Of a DNA stretch of 64,000 nucleotides, positions 34,141-47,332 are shown piece by piece. The DNA lies in assembly GCA_037176725.1 (NCBI GenBank), contig JAZBRS010000050.1, positions 10,434,001 through 10,498,000 of the forward strand, read 5' to 3'. A program made the translations under genes and the position numbers. Every line of letters begins with the position of its first letter. The first letter of the stretch is position 1. The stretch is from Posidonia oceanica. Taxonomy: Eukaryota > Streptophyta > Magnoliopsida > Alismatales > Posidoniaceae. The notes below the pieces were generated by a model that worked only from the letters and a program-made list of their open reading frames with translations, did not search any database and had not been told where the DNA came from.

Positions 34141-36281
34141 ACTTAAATTAAACAAGAGTACAGACATATAAATACCAAACACACGTCACTTGTATAATCT
34201 TATGTAATCTACTTGTACAAGGAGCCAATTGATCATTATGGAATGCCTCCACTTACAATATTCTCGAATTCAACACAACCACCAGCCTAAAATCAAGTGA
34301 GACAACTAATTCCAAAATCACAGTCCACTACTTACCGCACCCTGACGCATACAAATGCATGTGCAAAGATTGCAAATGTTACACCACTATACCTGGTCAA
34401 ATGATAATGAGAGTATCAACAAGAAATATCACTTAAGAAATCAAAATATTGTTATGACTTGATTACTAATAACCAATCAAATTTTTTCTAAAAAAAATCA
34501 ACCAAAGAATCAAACTCACTATTCGCCACATACATTGTATACATTTGCAAATAGCAGTTCACAATTATATGAATGATAATGATAATTAACAATATTATAT
34601 ATACAATCTTGAGATGTATAATTAGATGTATTATATTACATGTTTTGAAGAGAAGTGAAATTCTATATATCACATGGACACATATGATTCAAATTTTAGT
34701 ATAATCCTAAATATATAGGAGAAAAATAAAATTGAAGTATTGTTCCTTTATTTCAAGCACGATGACGACATGTTGATGATGATTCGATGATGATGATAAC
34801 AATGTTGATAGTCATAGTATAAGAGACTGGCATAATGTATAACAACGATAAGACCAAAAAGGCTCTAACAGTGACAGAAATAACAACGATAAGAGAAAAA
34901 AGATTTAACAATAGTGGAAAATAAAAGATCCTTGAGTTGGAGATATATTTCCAACATGCAATCTCCCTCTTGTATCCTCTCTTGAGTTGGAGATCCTTGA
35001 GTTGTCGATATTACATCTCATTTTATATAGGGTCTATGTAAAGAAGCCTCATTGTAAGACTCAACTTTATAACTCTAAGTCAACAATTTATCATGTATTC
35101 ATTGTGTTTTCATATTATCCATAGATGAAATAAGAGACAAAATACCTATTGAAATGCACTTGTATGTAACTGAACAAATGGTATTATTATATTTTATCAA
35201 ACTTATGGTTCCCATTATTATTTTCATGGGTCATAGTTATTGTTAGAACTATTTTGATGCACACGTTCATAATGGCAGAGGTAAGTTTAAAAGCCTCTTA
35301 TATGACCTTTCCATTGAAATATATTCCATAATTAATAGAGGATTGTAATGAAATAATAATTATTATTTTTCTTCACTACCACTTGTCGCTTATAAAATTA
35401 AAAAATTAATCTCCAATCATGAACAACTTGATTGGTTTGAAGAAACCAATTATTGTTCTTAAAATATTGTTTTAAATGCCATAAATATTTTTCTATCTCT
35501 TCTATTTTGAAGGATCAACTAAAAAAATTCTATATCAATTATTTCATATTAATCTATTATTATTCATCATTATAGTTACTAATTATAATTGCATTAGTCC
35601 TTGCAACATCCATTCAAAACCATTAATATTTTTAAAAGAAATAGATGGTTTATTGATTTATTGTACTATTTATTTATTCTGATGGAGTAGGACTCCAATA
35701 AGCCTATTCCTTATAGTGCATATTCTATTGAAATTGGCAAGATGGCTTAATGAGTCCTTATGCATCTAGAATGCATTGTGCTTTTGCCAGAGGCGACAGG
35801 AAGGAGTCTGAGACCTCATACTACCGTAACGTGGCTCTGCATTATAGTAATTTGGGGCTACAAGCCATGATGGAGTTGGCACCATTAGGAGATCTGAGAC
35901 TTCATGCCAAAGTGGGGTTGGCACCATAGTGGTTGGACCATAGGAAGGTTTGGAATCTTATGCAAAGAAATTAAGGATTTCAATGGACTCACCTATGCAG
36001 TGTGGAGATAAGGTTGCCTCCTATAGGACGTGTAGACTGTCCTAAAGAACACTCACAGACACCAGGCTTGACACAGGACCTTTATCGTGTTACCAGATTA
36101 AAGAACCAGGGAGACTGTGTATAAATTGATAGACTGTGAAGGTTATTGAGTTCAATGCTTAGTCCACTCACATCCTGCAAGAAGTCAATGTCACAAATGT
36201 GGGATTCAAGCCTGTGGGGCAACCTAACACTGAACACAATTGTCTCTAACTGGGACACTATTTTTGAATTAGTAGGGGATT
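34141..36281. other. AT-rich intergenic sequence with retroelement-like debris
   Basis: No coding frame with a recognisable domain. At 34930-35015 the words CTTGAGTTGGAGAT are duplicated. The stretch 35690-36281 is denser in G and C and reads like the untranslated part of a Copia element just upstream of a 3' LTR; it runs into the purine-rich AGTAGGGGAT at 36282. I see nothing else of note. Confidence 0.45.
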
Positions 36282-37215
36282 GTTGGAGAATCGCTCCAAA
36301 TAATTAAAAAATAAATCAGTAATCTAGCAGACGTCCGCAGGAGATAGACCTATGGCACAGGGATTTCTCGGACGTCTGCGTTGGACGTCTGCTAGTCTAT
36401 CTTTCAACACGGGGAACTTTTTGGACGTCTGTGCCAGACATCTACTGGTTCATGTCGAAAATAGGAACTTTATAGATGTCTAGGCTAAACGTCTGTTGGT
36501 TCCTGTTTTCAAAATAGTGTTCGAGCAGACGTTTGTTGCAGCGTAATTCTATTTTCTATTTTCAAACTTGAAAGGTTTTAAACACGATAATTGCTCCCTT
36601 TACAAGATACTAATCACGAATTTTATTCCCTTTGAATTTAAAAGGAGAGATAATTGCATTATCTTGCCTAATTATATAAGGAGGAATAATCTCATTTCAA
36701 TATATATGAGTTATCATATTAGAGCGAGAGATATAGAGAACTTTGTGCTTGAATATTCTAGGAGGTAACTACGTAGATCTCCATCTTCTTAGAAGACGAG
36801 ACAGAGAAGATTGTATGGCTTCTCGGAGAACGAGAAGGAGATTGACTGTGTACTTCGAGAGGATCGAAGTTTAACTTTGTTGTTTCTCTACGAGGAGTAG
36901 AAGGAAGGCGTTGCAGCGGTGGTTCTTTTGTAGACAATTGTGAGTGCACGTATCACAATTATTTCTCACTGGTACTTAGGAGTAGTTCGGCTAGAACTCG
37001 CTGCATTGTGGGGGCCGAATAACGTTTTAAGCATCGATATTTAATAACACCCTAACGGAACACGAAGATAGTCTTCTCAAGAGGATTTTTCGTCATACAC
37101 AAGTAAGATCTCTCTATATTCTTAGGAAAAATTTATTTCTGCATAAATTTTGTTTCAACTATTATTTGTTTTTTCATTATAATCAATCGTATTATTGTGC
37201 CCAACGGCAATAAAA
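36282..37215 (+). mobile_element. Probable Copia polypurine tract and 3' LTR
   Basis: TAGTAGGGGAT followed directly by TGTTGGAGAATCGCTCC at about 36291 has the layout of a polypurine tract plus LTR start. The following sequence holds several GACGTCTGC/GACGTCTG words and an ending of the kind seen in Copia LTRs (TTGTTTTTTCATTATAATC). The 3' limit is uncertain. The inverted left arm carries the same sequence (about 5640 down to 4900), minus its first 180 bp. No matching 5' LTR or pol was found in the window. Confidence 0.4.
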
Positions 37216-39395
37216 ATCTTCATCCGAAGTAGCTCAAATGGAACAAGAGGAGAAGATTGTCTGGTGAGTAAAGGTGCCCTTCCCCCACTTAACACGAGGC
37301 GTCAACAAATATGAAGTCGAATCATCCTAAGAAAGGCGACAACATTGGCCTTGAATGGACACGACAATCATACTCCTAGATGTCAAATTGTGCCTCAATT
37401 TGTAATGAATTAAAATCATGACAAACGGTCTGGATGTACATGTACCTTGCATTGTTTATTTCAAACTTCAACCCTCTAGTCCAATGCTCATTGCATAATT
37501 CAATTTTGGAGTGCTTATAGTGAGATTTCTCCACAAGCACAAACGTATCGTTTTGCTGTTTGCAAATCCAAATCGGTTTCTTTACGGACATTGTGCGTCT
37601 ACCCAAACGCCCGACCACCCACATGATAGCCCACACACTGTCATTAACTTGAAAGAAAGGATAGTTTAGAGTGCCTTTATTCTTTCATACTTGGGTTGAC
37701 GTGGGTTGTTCAACTCAAGTATGCAATTGCAACTAAAGAAAAAAAAACGTAAAGATAAGTCATCTAGAATTGGAGGAAAGATATGACACATAAAGTGAGG
37801 TTTATCATTTATGCTCTCAATAATGAATGTTTTCCTAGGAAAGAAGGACCCTTCACCCTTCTATTTTCATGTCTCTATGATTTTAGGATCGCAACTTTCT
37901 TTTTTATTCTTCACAACAATTGTTCCATTCACATGCGATAACTTAATTAGTATGTGATTATAAAAATATTTGTAACTTGAATGCACCCGTTAAATGAAAT
38001 TCACCTAACTTTGTGAGATTAGGACACTATGCATCCATTCTCTGCACAATTTTGCATGTTCACATAGGTAATTTGGACAAAGATGCTCCATTTTTTGGGT
38101 TGTCTCTGGGGATTCAATTCCACAACTGCGTAAGCATAAAAAAATACTGATAGAAAAACTGACTGGATGAAACTTCTTATGAAAGTTGACTTCTGCTTGA
38201 AGTATTTTTTTTGTCGAAAAGCATACCTTAATCGCAAGCTGCAGTAGGTCATAGAATTGTAGTGATTCGTAAAGGAAAATTGTGATACAAAACGTTGATA
38301 TAATGATATCCACCATTAGCATAATAAACTAGTGAACCAACAAGTGCGTTGCACGTTTTGATATTGATTTTAATTTGAATTTAATCTCTATATGTTATCC
38401 TAATATTGATGTTAAAAGAGAAATAACTCATCACAATTTAACAAAATCTTTCATATCCTGACACTATTTAACTAACTTATGAATTTATCTACGATAAAGG
38501 TTTAAAATGTCCTTAAGGTTTCGTCATTGTTTAAATATTAATTAGCATAATTAGAACACATTAAATGGAAAACCAACGATGTCGTGTATTTCTTTTTTTA
38601 GATGTTTATTATATATCAATAAGTTAGTAAAAGATATGTGCAAAGTAGTAGTGAATTTAATTTGATATGGTTTCAAGAAATGATGACTTGGTTAGTTATA
38701 TAGTGAGAGGATATTGTTAGAATTTATGGAGAAGATGAAATTATTCATCACAATAGAGAATTCTAGAGAGAATTTTGAAATAGCAAGATGAAGGTGATCG
38801 AAGAATGTAGATTGGAAATATAAAATTAAATGGCAGAAGATTTTAATAAGACAAAATGATAGAGAATGTTAGAGTGAGTAAGGAAATTCTAAAATTATCC
38901 ACATGAAGTTGGTGATGGCTCATATTTTCTTTTTACTTCTTATAGTTGTGACTTAAAGTGTAGAGTAAAAATGAGAGTAAATTATACTTTATTATCATGA
39001 ACTTTTGTCATTTCTAATAATGCTACTTTAAACATTTCAATGTAATAAAATAGCTCCTCAATTTATGTCATTTTACATTTAGACCTTTTGCTCAACGACG
39101 TTCAAAACAATCACATGACTCACATGGAATTGGTTTTTTTACTTAAATTATTTTAGATTTTGACCTTTTGCTCATTAACGTTTACAATAAGTGATCATGT
39201 GACTCACATGATATTGGTTTTTTACATTTTTATTCTAATAAAGCTACTATGTATATTACAATGTAATAAATATAGTCCCTCAACTTATGTTATTGTACAT
39301 TTGACCTTTCGCTCATCGACATTCAGAACAAATGATCATGTGACTCACATGACATTGGGTTTTTATAATTTTTTATAGAATTTTCAATGTGTCCC
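36470..39395 (-). repeat. Right arm of large inverted repeat
   Basis: Reverse complement of 1280-5640 without the solo LTR. It acts as an empty-site reference for that LTR: near 37970-37985 the sequence goes straight from the CATTC target into the flank. Ends fade at about 36470 and 39395. Confidence 0.8.
37376..37636 (-). other. Partner copy of the 86-codon frame
   Basis: Same length and start as the frame at 4479-4739, with about 14 residue changes and no stop. No family recognised. Confidence 0.25.
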
Positions 39396-39610
39396 TTAGG
39401 TTATGCCATATTATTCTTATATTCTTCTACTTAGACTCTTAGAACGCCATCTATTTACTATAATCTCTGATACCACTATCAACACAATTGTAGAAAGTAA
39501 AGTTATTTTGGAATAACAAATATTAGCCTAAAAGTTGTTTTATTAAGAGAGAAAAACTAATACTGTAGACAAGAACATATATTTCTATGAATAAAATATG
39601 AAATTTCCAC

Positions 39611-40509
39611 TATAGGTGTACATGGATTCAAGTTGACCCAAAAATCGAATCAACCCGATCTATGTGAGTTGGGTTGGGTTTGGTTTTTTGTATCATAGAT
39701 TGTGAAATTTCCACTAGGGATGTACAAGGATCGAGGTTGACTCGAAAACCGAACCAACCCGACCTATGTGAGTTGGATTTTTTGTATCGTGGATTTGGTA
39801 TGGATCAAAAAATCTCAAACCCAAACTTTCTGGGTTGGGTATGGGTTCTAGGGATGGGTTACTTGACCCAACCCGAAATCTGAAGGAATATATATAATTA
39901 TTTATTTATATTTATAAATACATATTATATATATAATTATTTATTTAGAAAACACTAATCTCTTATTCTCTTCATGCAATCTTCCCCCACTCATCCATTG
40001 TCCACCCCATCTTGGCATCTTCTTATCTCTCCCCACCCCATCTTCTGTTTTGGTCTCCTCCTTCTCTCTCCATTACATCTTGACATTTTCTCTTCTCACC
40101 AATTGAACAAAGTAGAAAAATTCTTGTAGTTCATCAAGCAAAAATAAAAGAACCAAATTGTTTACCATGTTGCAATGAGTTATTTATAAACTTCAGAGAG
40201 ATAATTTATATTATTCAAGAGGAATGCAACTAAATCATGTCTTTGTCTATAATATAACTAGATTGATCATCATTTTATGTTTGTTATTAATGATGTATAT
40301 TTTGATACAATATGCTATAAATGTAATCTTTAGTTCTTAATAAGTACTTATAAAACCCGAGAATCGACCCAACTTAATCCAAAGTTTGTGGAATGGGTTG
40401 GATTGAGTCTAGAATGAGGTTGAGTTGGGTATGAGTCTAAAATTATCCAACCTGAACAATTTGGGTTGGATTGTGGGTTTATCCTTAACCCGACCCAAGT
40501 ACATTCCTA
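39611..40509 (+). mobile_element. hAT-like miniature element with duplicated left end
   Basis: The full copy runs 39715-40509 (795 bp) with ends TAGGGATGTAC and GTACATTCCTA, which are imperfect inverted repeats. The 8-bp target duplication ATTTCCAC lies at 39707-39714 and 40510-40517; 8 bp is typical of hAT. A 96-bp partial copy with start TATAGGTGTACATGG lies just left of it (39611-39706), and it too is preceded by ATTTCCAC (39603-39610). Both are rich in GGGTTGGG words. It has no coding capacity, so it depends on a transposase elsewhere. Confidence 0.8.
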
Positions 40510-40800
40510 ATTTCCACCTTGCTTCAAGATTCAAATGAGAACTATCCCAATCACTATCTATTATAATTGACATATCAATTACATACATATTTTAAATTTT
40601 AAAATGCATAATCCAAAAAATCATGTGTGAACACAAAACGAATAATGTAAATAGTTATTTCTTATCAAAAAAAATATATATTATGTAAAATAGCTCACTT
40701 GTGTATATGCTAGTGAACTAACACGTGCATGTTTAATAATTTAGTCAAGAAAATTATTTTAATAAAAAAAATGTTGTTTCTTGGGTGATATTAAATATAA

Positions 40801-41913
40801 GGATAAATTACAGTTTACCATCCCTCAACTATTCGTGTCTTTCAACTTGGTACCTTAAATTTTTTTCATTACAATTTGTTCCCTTCAACTACCTCTATTA
40901 AACAACAAGACCCCTTCTGTCAGGCTTGAAGGATTATAGTATCTTTTTTGGACAAATTTGCCATTTTCCCATCTTCTTCCATTTACCCCCTCAACTATTC
41001 AAGTTTTTCAACTTAGTACCCTAAACTTTTTTTATTACAACTTTTCCCCCTCAACTACCTCTATTAAACCTATAAGACTGTTCCGTCAGGTTTGAAGGGT
41101 CACGTGACCTTTATAATATTTCTTTTGGACAAATTTACCCTTCTTTCCCATCTTCTTCTTCTATTTTTTTCTACATCATAAACCCTAAATCCAACTTTAT
41201 AACCAAAATTTTCTCCTTTTACCTTCTTCCCCAAACATTTTTTTTCTCTTTTTTCTTCATAAACTGATGATCTCGAACTTCGTCAACATCTCAGGAAGAT
41301 CTCGAGCTTTTTTCCTATCATCATCAAACAAATCTCAACCGAAGGTCTCAATCCGCTCGAAAAGGATGTCGGAGACTGAGATTTGTGTCGAGTGGGATGT
41401 GGATGAGGAAGAAAGGGTTCCGTAGGGGTAATGTTCAGGTCGGGATCCATAGAGTTGAGAATGGGATTATTTGTAACTGAGGGTAAAACGATCAGACAAT
41501 TCAAAAATTTAACAGCTTTTACCCAAAAAGGCGGTTTATTGTAATTTACCATAATTGAAGGAGGTGAGTTGTAACGAAAAAAAGTTTAAAGTACTAAGTT
41601 GCAAAATTCGAATAATTGAGGATGGTAAACTATAACTTAATCCTTGAGGGAGGCAAGTTGTAACGAAAAGAAAGTTTAGGGTACTAAGCTGAAAAATACA
41701 AATATTTGATAGGGTAAACTGTAATTTAACCCTAGAATGGTAAATTACAAAGGGTAAAATGGTCAAACTATGCAAAAATTTAACATTGTTAACCTAAAAA
41801 TGGAGTTTGTTGTAATTTACTATAGTTGAAGGGGGCAAGTTGTAACGAATAAAAGTTTAGGATACCAAGCTAAAAAATGCAAATAGTTGAGGAGGGTAAA
41901 CTGTAATTTACCC
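40801..41913 (+). mobile_element. Foldback Mutator-like miniature element
   Basis: 1113 bp. The left end GGATAAATTACAGTTTACC mirrors the right end (reverse complement GGGTAAATTACAGTTTACC). Flanks are the 9-bp duplication TAAATATAA at 40792-40800 and 41914-41922, the size typical of Mutator-like elements. Each arm holds two to three diverged copies of a block of about 170 bp with CCCTCAACTA and TTACAACTT-type words, so the whole can fold on itself. The centre (about 41160-41480) carries no recognised gene. Confidence 0.82.
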
Positions 41914-41922
41914 TAAATATAA

Positions 41923-43624
41923 TAATTGAACATATGTAAAATTACGCATTACATGCACTGTAGTTACTAAATTTAAGTACTTGTAAAATCAATTCCATTA
42001 ATAGTACAACTCTTAGAAAAAGTAGAGGCATAGTTAAATTAATAAGTTTTTACAATGATAATTAATTGAATAATTTTTAAAATTTATTACTAAGATATCA
42101 GACTGCATATGTGATTACAAGTCGAATATCCCCTATTAATAAGCACTTAAGTTTTTTTGGATAAGAAACCACCCATTTGCGGTCAAAACAGAAATATGAG
42201 AAAGGAAAACATAATATGTACAAGTTGTCTATTCTTTTCTAAGATTTTGAGGTGGAAATTAAATCAAATAAAATTAAATGTATAATAACAACAAGAAGTG
42301 ATCAACTTTAAAATTAATAACAAAAATAAAACTCCAAAATACTCATGAAAGCGTAGTTCTCATGTAGTCATGTGAGAACTTGGTTTGTGAATTCCTCCAC
42401 CATGATAATACTATGTTCTTCTGATTTTGAAGATGTCAATTTTTTTTCTCAATAATGTCTTATTCTAAGAAACTATCCTAACACTAACAATTTTAATAAT
42501 AAAACAATAGATTTATTTTTTAGAGTGACGGGAAGTTGGATGTAGAAGTAAGAATGTGTTACACCACATTAATGTTAATAAATAATATAATCATGCATTA
42601 GAGGAATAATGACAATTAATATGTGAAGTATATGTGCTATAACTATTTTTGACCATTTCACATTCATAAGTGACAAATAATAATGTAGCATATTAGATTA
42701 ATCAATAAATAATATTAGAAATTATAAAGTTTAGTGTATCTCAATGAGGCGCTCAATTAGCATTATTGGATCAATATTAGGTGTTAGCAAGTGCACAAGT
42801 TATCTACCTATGTCTATTATCAATTATTAAATAAGAAATTATAGATACATAATTAAAAAAATAAATGTGAAAAAATATTAGGATTGGTATGAGAGAATTA
42901 TGAAGATGTTAAGGTTATCTTAGATACAAGAAAAATGAAAAAAATATGTATTTTGATTAGTAGGATAATGAAAAATAATAATTAAGAGACATGCTTAGGT
43001 GGCATACTTCTCCATTTTTACAAAGTAAGAATTATTAGTATAATAGTACTAGTAGACCAGGTACATGCATTGCAATTAAAAGTAAAAAAATAAAATTATG
43101 AATATAAAACAGAAGAGTGATAGTTATTAAAAAAAGATGTGCTTTCTTATGAAATATCAAAAGTTTATTTATTTCAAACATTATTTTACATTTAAAAGTT
43201 TCAGGTGGTGTATCAATACAATTAATTGCAATGAATTTTAGTAGACCTTCAAAACTTAAGCGACAATTAGGATTAATAAAATGACATATTTTGATTTGAT
43301 ATGAATGAAAAGAGTGTTACAAGTTATGTCATATGTCATACTCTCAATACATACTCAAGTCATGTGACATTCACTTAAAATCATTAAATACAAAACTATT
43401 GTTTCCTAAAAGAGTATAAATAGAAGGTAAACCAAATATGTGGAATAAACCATTGGAATAATAATCAAGTACATTTTATGATACAAATGCATAATATTAA
43501 AAGAAATATTTAAAAATTAGTTCAGATAAACTAATATGAGTTATTGAGTTATAAGTGGTTTAGAAATCTAAAAAGATTAACATTATTAGTAAGTAGCATT
43601 TTTACTTAATACTAACACTACTCT
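41923..43624. other. AT-rich intergenic sequence
   Basis: Very AT-rich; no ORF, RNA gene or element end recognised. Confidence 0.6.
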
Positions 43625-44763
43625 CATCTATTGATAATTGATGTTCTCTTATTATAGCATTAACAAATGTAAGTTATGGAAACTCAAAAGTCTAACAAAG
43701 CCATGTATGAAATGATGTTAAGAAGGGAAATGAATAGAGCAAAAAGGACAAGAATAAGTAATATTACTCTTAAATGTAATTAATGGGCAATGCATGCATG
43801 TATTTCAATTTTATATAGGATGATTTTGTCTTATATATAGGATCCTAATTTAAAAAGAGATATGAAATTTATTTCTTTATGGTAAATAAAATATAAATAA
43901 TCAAATATTGTATTTTTTATAAGAGTTTTTATTTATTCAATACTTTAAAAACATATGTAAAATATTTGACATAAATTTTTTATAGTTGATTATTCAAAAC
44001 AAAAAAGATATATATAAAGATGTTTGTAGCACTTAATATAAATTCAACGCCACAAACAAATAGTATTAACAATTGAGGTTCTCTTATTATAACATTAACT
44101 GATGTGACATATGAAAACTCAATAGTCTAACAAAACCATGTGTAAAATGATGTTAAGGAGAATGAAGACGAAAAGAGGACATGAATAAGTAAAATTGCTA
44201 TTAAATGTAATTAATGGGCAGTGCATATATGTATTTTAATTTTATCAATGAACAAATTTGAAAAATGGAAATTCAAGAGACTCATGGATTTGTTGAGAAT
44301 AACTGAAACAATTGAACTTTCCAAAATTGATTTTACTTGCTTATTTTTAGAATTGATTGTTCAAAACAACAAATATATATATAAAGATGTTTGTGGCATT
44401 GAATATAAATTATGCACATATATTCAACTAAGTTAATAAGTGTATTATTACAAATCTTTATTTGTCATTGCTTAGGTGGCATGCCTCTCTTTTCTTCTCA
44501 ATTAGTAATATTTTCACAATTAGTGTTGAATATATAAAATCTAGTTACATAATAATTATATTCATCAATTGGTCCATCAAGATCCCTTGTGATCGAAATA
44601 TATAGATTAATCTAAATTATATGTACGAAACATAATATGATTTTACCTTATATTTAGGATCATAATCGAAAAAAAGATATGAAATTTATTTCTTTATGGT
44701 AAATAAAATATAAATAATCAAATATTGTCTTTTTGTAAGAGTTTTTATTTATTGTAATACTTA
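43625..44763 (+). repeat. Diverged direct repeats of an unknown AT-rich sequence
   Basis: Three partial copies: about 43625-44057, 44070-44545, and 44630-44763 continuing at 56109-56310 beyond the Harbinger insertion. Shared words are AATTAATGGGCA, GATATGAAATTTATTTCTTT with ATGGTAAATA, and AAAGATGTTTGT. The family is unknown. Copy one serves as the empty-site reference for the Harbinger insertion (TTA at 43945-43947). Confidence 0.7.
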
Positions 44764-44805
44764 GGTTGCATTTGATAGGAATTCCTACCTAGAGCTTCTT
44801 GGGGG
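44764..44805 (+). repeat. Left terminal inverted repeat of Harbinger element
   Basis: Opens GGTTGCATTTGATAGGAATT and continues with AGAGCTTCTTGGGGGAAT, matching the inverted right end with about three quarters of bases the same. Confidence 0.85.
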
Positions 44806-45148
44806 AATAAACTTCTAAAATTTTGCTTCTGAAAAAATAATTTCAGAATGGAGATTTTATGATAATAGAATCATGTTTGGTAACAAATATGATGCAAGTA
44901 GCTTTTAAATGATTTTTACATGGAAAAGACAGAAATGCCCTCAGGTATTATAAAAACCCTCTTTTTTCTCAAAATGCCCTTAGGTTTCTTCTCCAAACTT
45001 CTCTGGTGGCCGATCTGGCGATCTCAGTGAACTTCTCTTCCTTCAGGACGCTCATCTTCTCCACCGAGCACCCCCCTCTTTTGCTGCTGAACTTCGCCGT
45101 TGGTGGAGATCTTCTCCATCGATGCACCTCGATCTTCGTCGTCGCTAC

Positions 45149-47327
45149 TATAATATCCTGATTTTCTATAATATAATTGAGTTATTTATTTTGGAAAATC
45201 TTTCCCTATTGTTGTTGTTGTTGTTTGTGGTGTGTTGGGGTTGTGTGTGTCTTTGGTGGTTTGGTTTCTGGCTCCTCGGTGTTGTTTGGTGTGGTCGTAA
45301 GGAAGTGAGGGCTTTGTTGAAGGATGTTTGGGGCTTGTGTGTGGTTTGTGGTGGAAAATGGGTTAGAGTGTAATTTGCCCATTTTCCCACCACACGTGCC
45401 CATTTCCTTCTTCCCCTTTTCTTTTTCCTTCCTTCCGTTTTCTCCACCCGACAGTCGATCGCAACCCTAGACGATCGCCGGCGGCTGGAGGAGATCGAGG
45501 AGGTGCGGCCAGTGCTGGAGGAGCGTGGAGGCAAGCCGGTGAGGAGGTGTGGTGCTCGTCGGCCGGAGGAGGGCTGTGTTTGTCGGCCGGCTGAGGTTTG
45601 GGGGCGGAGTGTTCGCCGGTGTTGGTACGCGTCTTCCCCTAGGTTTTCTTTCCAATTCTTGCCTAGAATGCTTAGAATGCATGTGATCTAGCTATGCTAT
45701 GAATATTGTAGGATTTCGTTTGGTTTTGAATGGTTTTTGGATTGGTTGTGATTTGAATGGAAATAGGTTTTATTTGACCTCTTGAGCTTTACGAATTTAT
45801 ATCTTGATGTATGATGCATGGATTGGCTTGATTTTTGTGCTCATGTGTAAAGCACTCGTGATGCTTTGATTCTAGTATTTACTTGTGATTTATGGATTTT
45901 TGTGGTGAGATCGGTTGAGGTTCCCATTTGGGCGATTTGGTTTGGGTTTCGTTTTGGTTTTCTGAAGATCACCCAGATCGGTACGACCTTTATTTTCGGT
46001 ATGCCGTTTTCGGTAGAAATCGGTACGACCTGCCATTTTCGGTGTCCCGTTTTGCTGTCAGTTTAGGCCAGATTCTGATTTCGGTGTGCCGAAATCGATT
46101 GGTCTGCCGATTTCTGTGTGGATCGGTTCGACCGGTGGGTTTGGTTCCACCGAATCAGGGATTTTCGGTCTACCGGTGGCATTTTCGGTGTGCCGTTTTT
46201 TGTCTGAACCCGGACTCGGTGCCCAGAACGGTCTGCCGGTTGATTTGGTTCTCCCGAATCAGGGATTTTCGGTCGACCGGTGCTGACTTTTCGGTGTGCC
46301 ATTTTTGGGATAAAATGGTTTCTAAAGAGAGAGAGATTTGGGTTTTCGAGGTATTTGATTTTATTGTGTTCTGGCATGGTTTTGTGGATTATGAGGAAAG
46401 GTTTATGAAAGGATTTCTAAATGACTTTAGAAAAGAAATGCATGTTTGCGAAAAGAGTTTGGAAATGGTTTCTGTGGTTTTGAGGACCAAGAGACCGAAG
46501 CTTCTGACTGGCAATTAGGGGTGTTTGAATACACGTCCTATGGTCCAAGAGTCAGGTAGCCTAGGGTGAGATTAGCGGTACAGTAGGCCCTGTTGAAACA
46601 AACGGTCTACCCTCTGTGCCGGTGCTGGCTGGGGCTGGGGTTGGAGTCCCCAGACGCACGGGCACCAAAGGGACGCCGGAGTGCGTAACCCCGTGTTGTT
46701 ATGAGATTGATCATGAAAATGATCATGCTATAAATTGAGGGCTGAGTTCCTAGGGCGGATTGTTCTCCCACACGGGGTAGTCTTCCGCGGCATTGCAGCT
46801 AAGAGATGCGTGTGTCATCTGCAACTGCTTGTGGCTGGTGTCGTTCACCTGTGGCCAGGGTGTTCAATGATATTTGGAATCGATGTGTGTGTGAGTGTGG
46901 ATTTGAGATGAATTGTGATGTATTTGAGATTGCATGTTTTAGAAAAATGTGGCTAGCTTTATAAAAAGCATGTGATTTGATATCAATGAATGGTATGCTT
47001 TTAAATAGCATAGACTGTTGTAAATTATGATATTTATTGCTTTGGTAATTGTTTCTGTTGCCGTTTGCCATGGTTTTGGGTGGCACGTACTGGGTGACTT
47101 AGATGTCACTCACGCGTGTTTTGTGTTTGGTTTTCAGGTGCAGGGTCGAGGTACAGTCCAGCCTGGTGCTTGTTTAGGAGCCACGTAGCCGCACACTGGG
47201 AATCTTGGGAGTATTTTAATAATTTTGTAAAAGTTTTAAATTTATTCTCAAATGTAATTAATTGTTTATTCTTTTAAACATCATTTGGGTAGTTAATGCT
47301 ATTTGGTCGCGCCGAGGGCGTGACAGC
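45149..47327 (+). mobile_element. Solo LTR 1, Ty3-like family
   Basis: 2179 bp, starting TATAATATCCTGATTTTC (first dinucleotide decayed from TG) and ending GAGGGCGTGACA. Target duplication GCTAC at 45144-45148 and 47328-47332. Homologous to the solo LTR at 48983-51092: both have the GGACCRAGAGACCGAAGCTT region, the CGGTGCTGGCTGGGGCTG region and the TTTTCAGGTGCAG ... GGAGCCACGTAGCCGC region near the 3' end. Many CGGTCGACCG-like words occur in the middle. It contains no coding region. Confidence 0.87.
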
Positions 47328-47332
47328 TACTG

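Noticed and set aside
39465..39475. TGGTATCAGAG on the - strand, the usual tRNA-iMet primer site of Copia elements
   Set aside because: No LTR end with TG...CA was found next to it, and the downstream sequence is not gag-like; probably a relic or chance.
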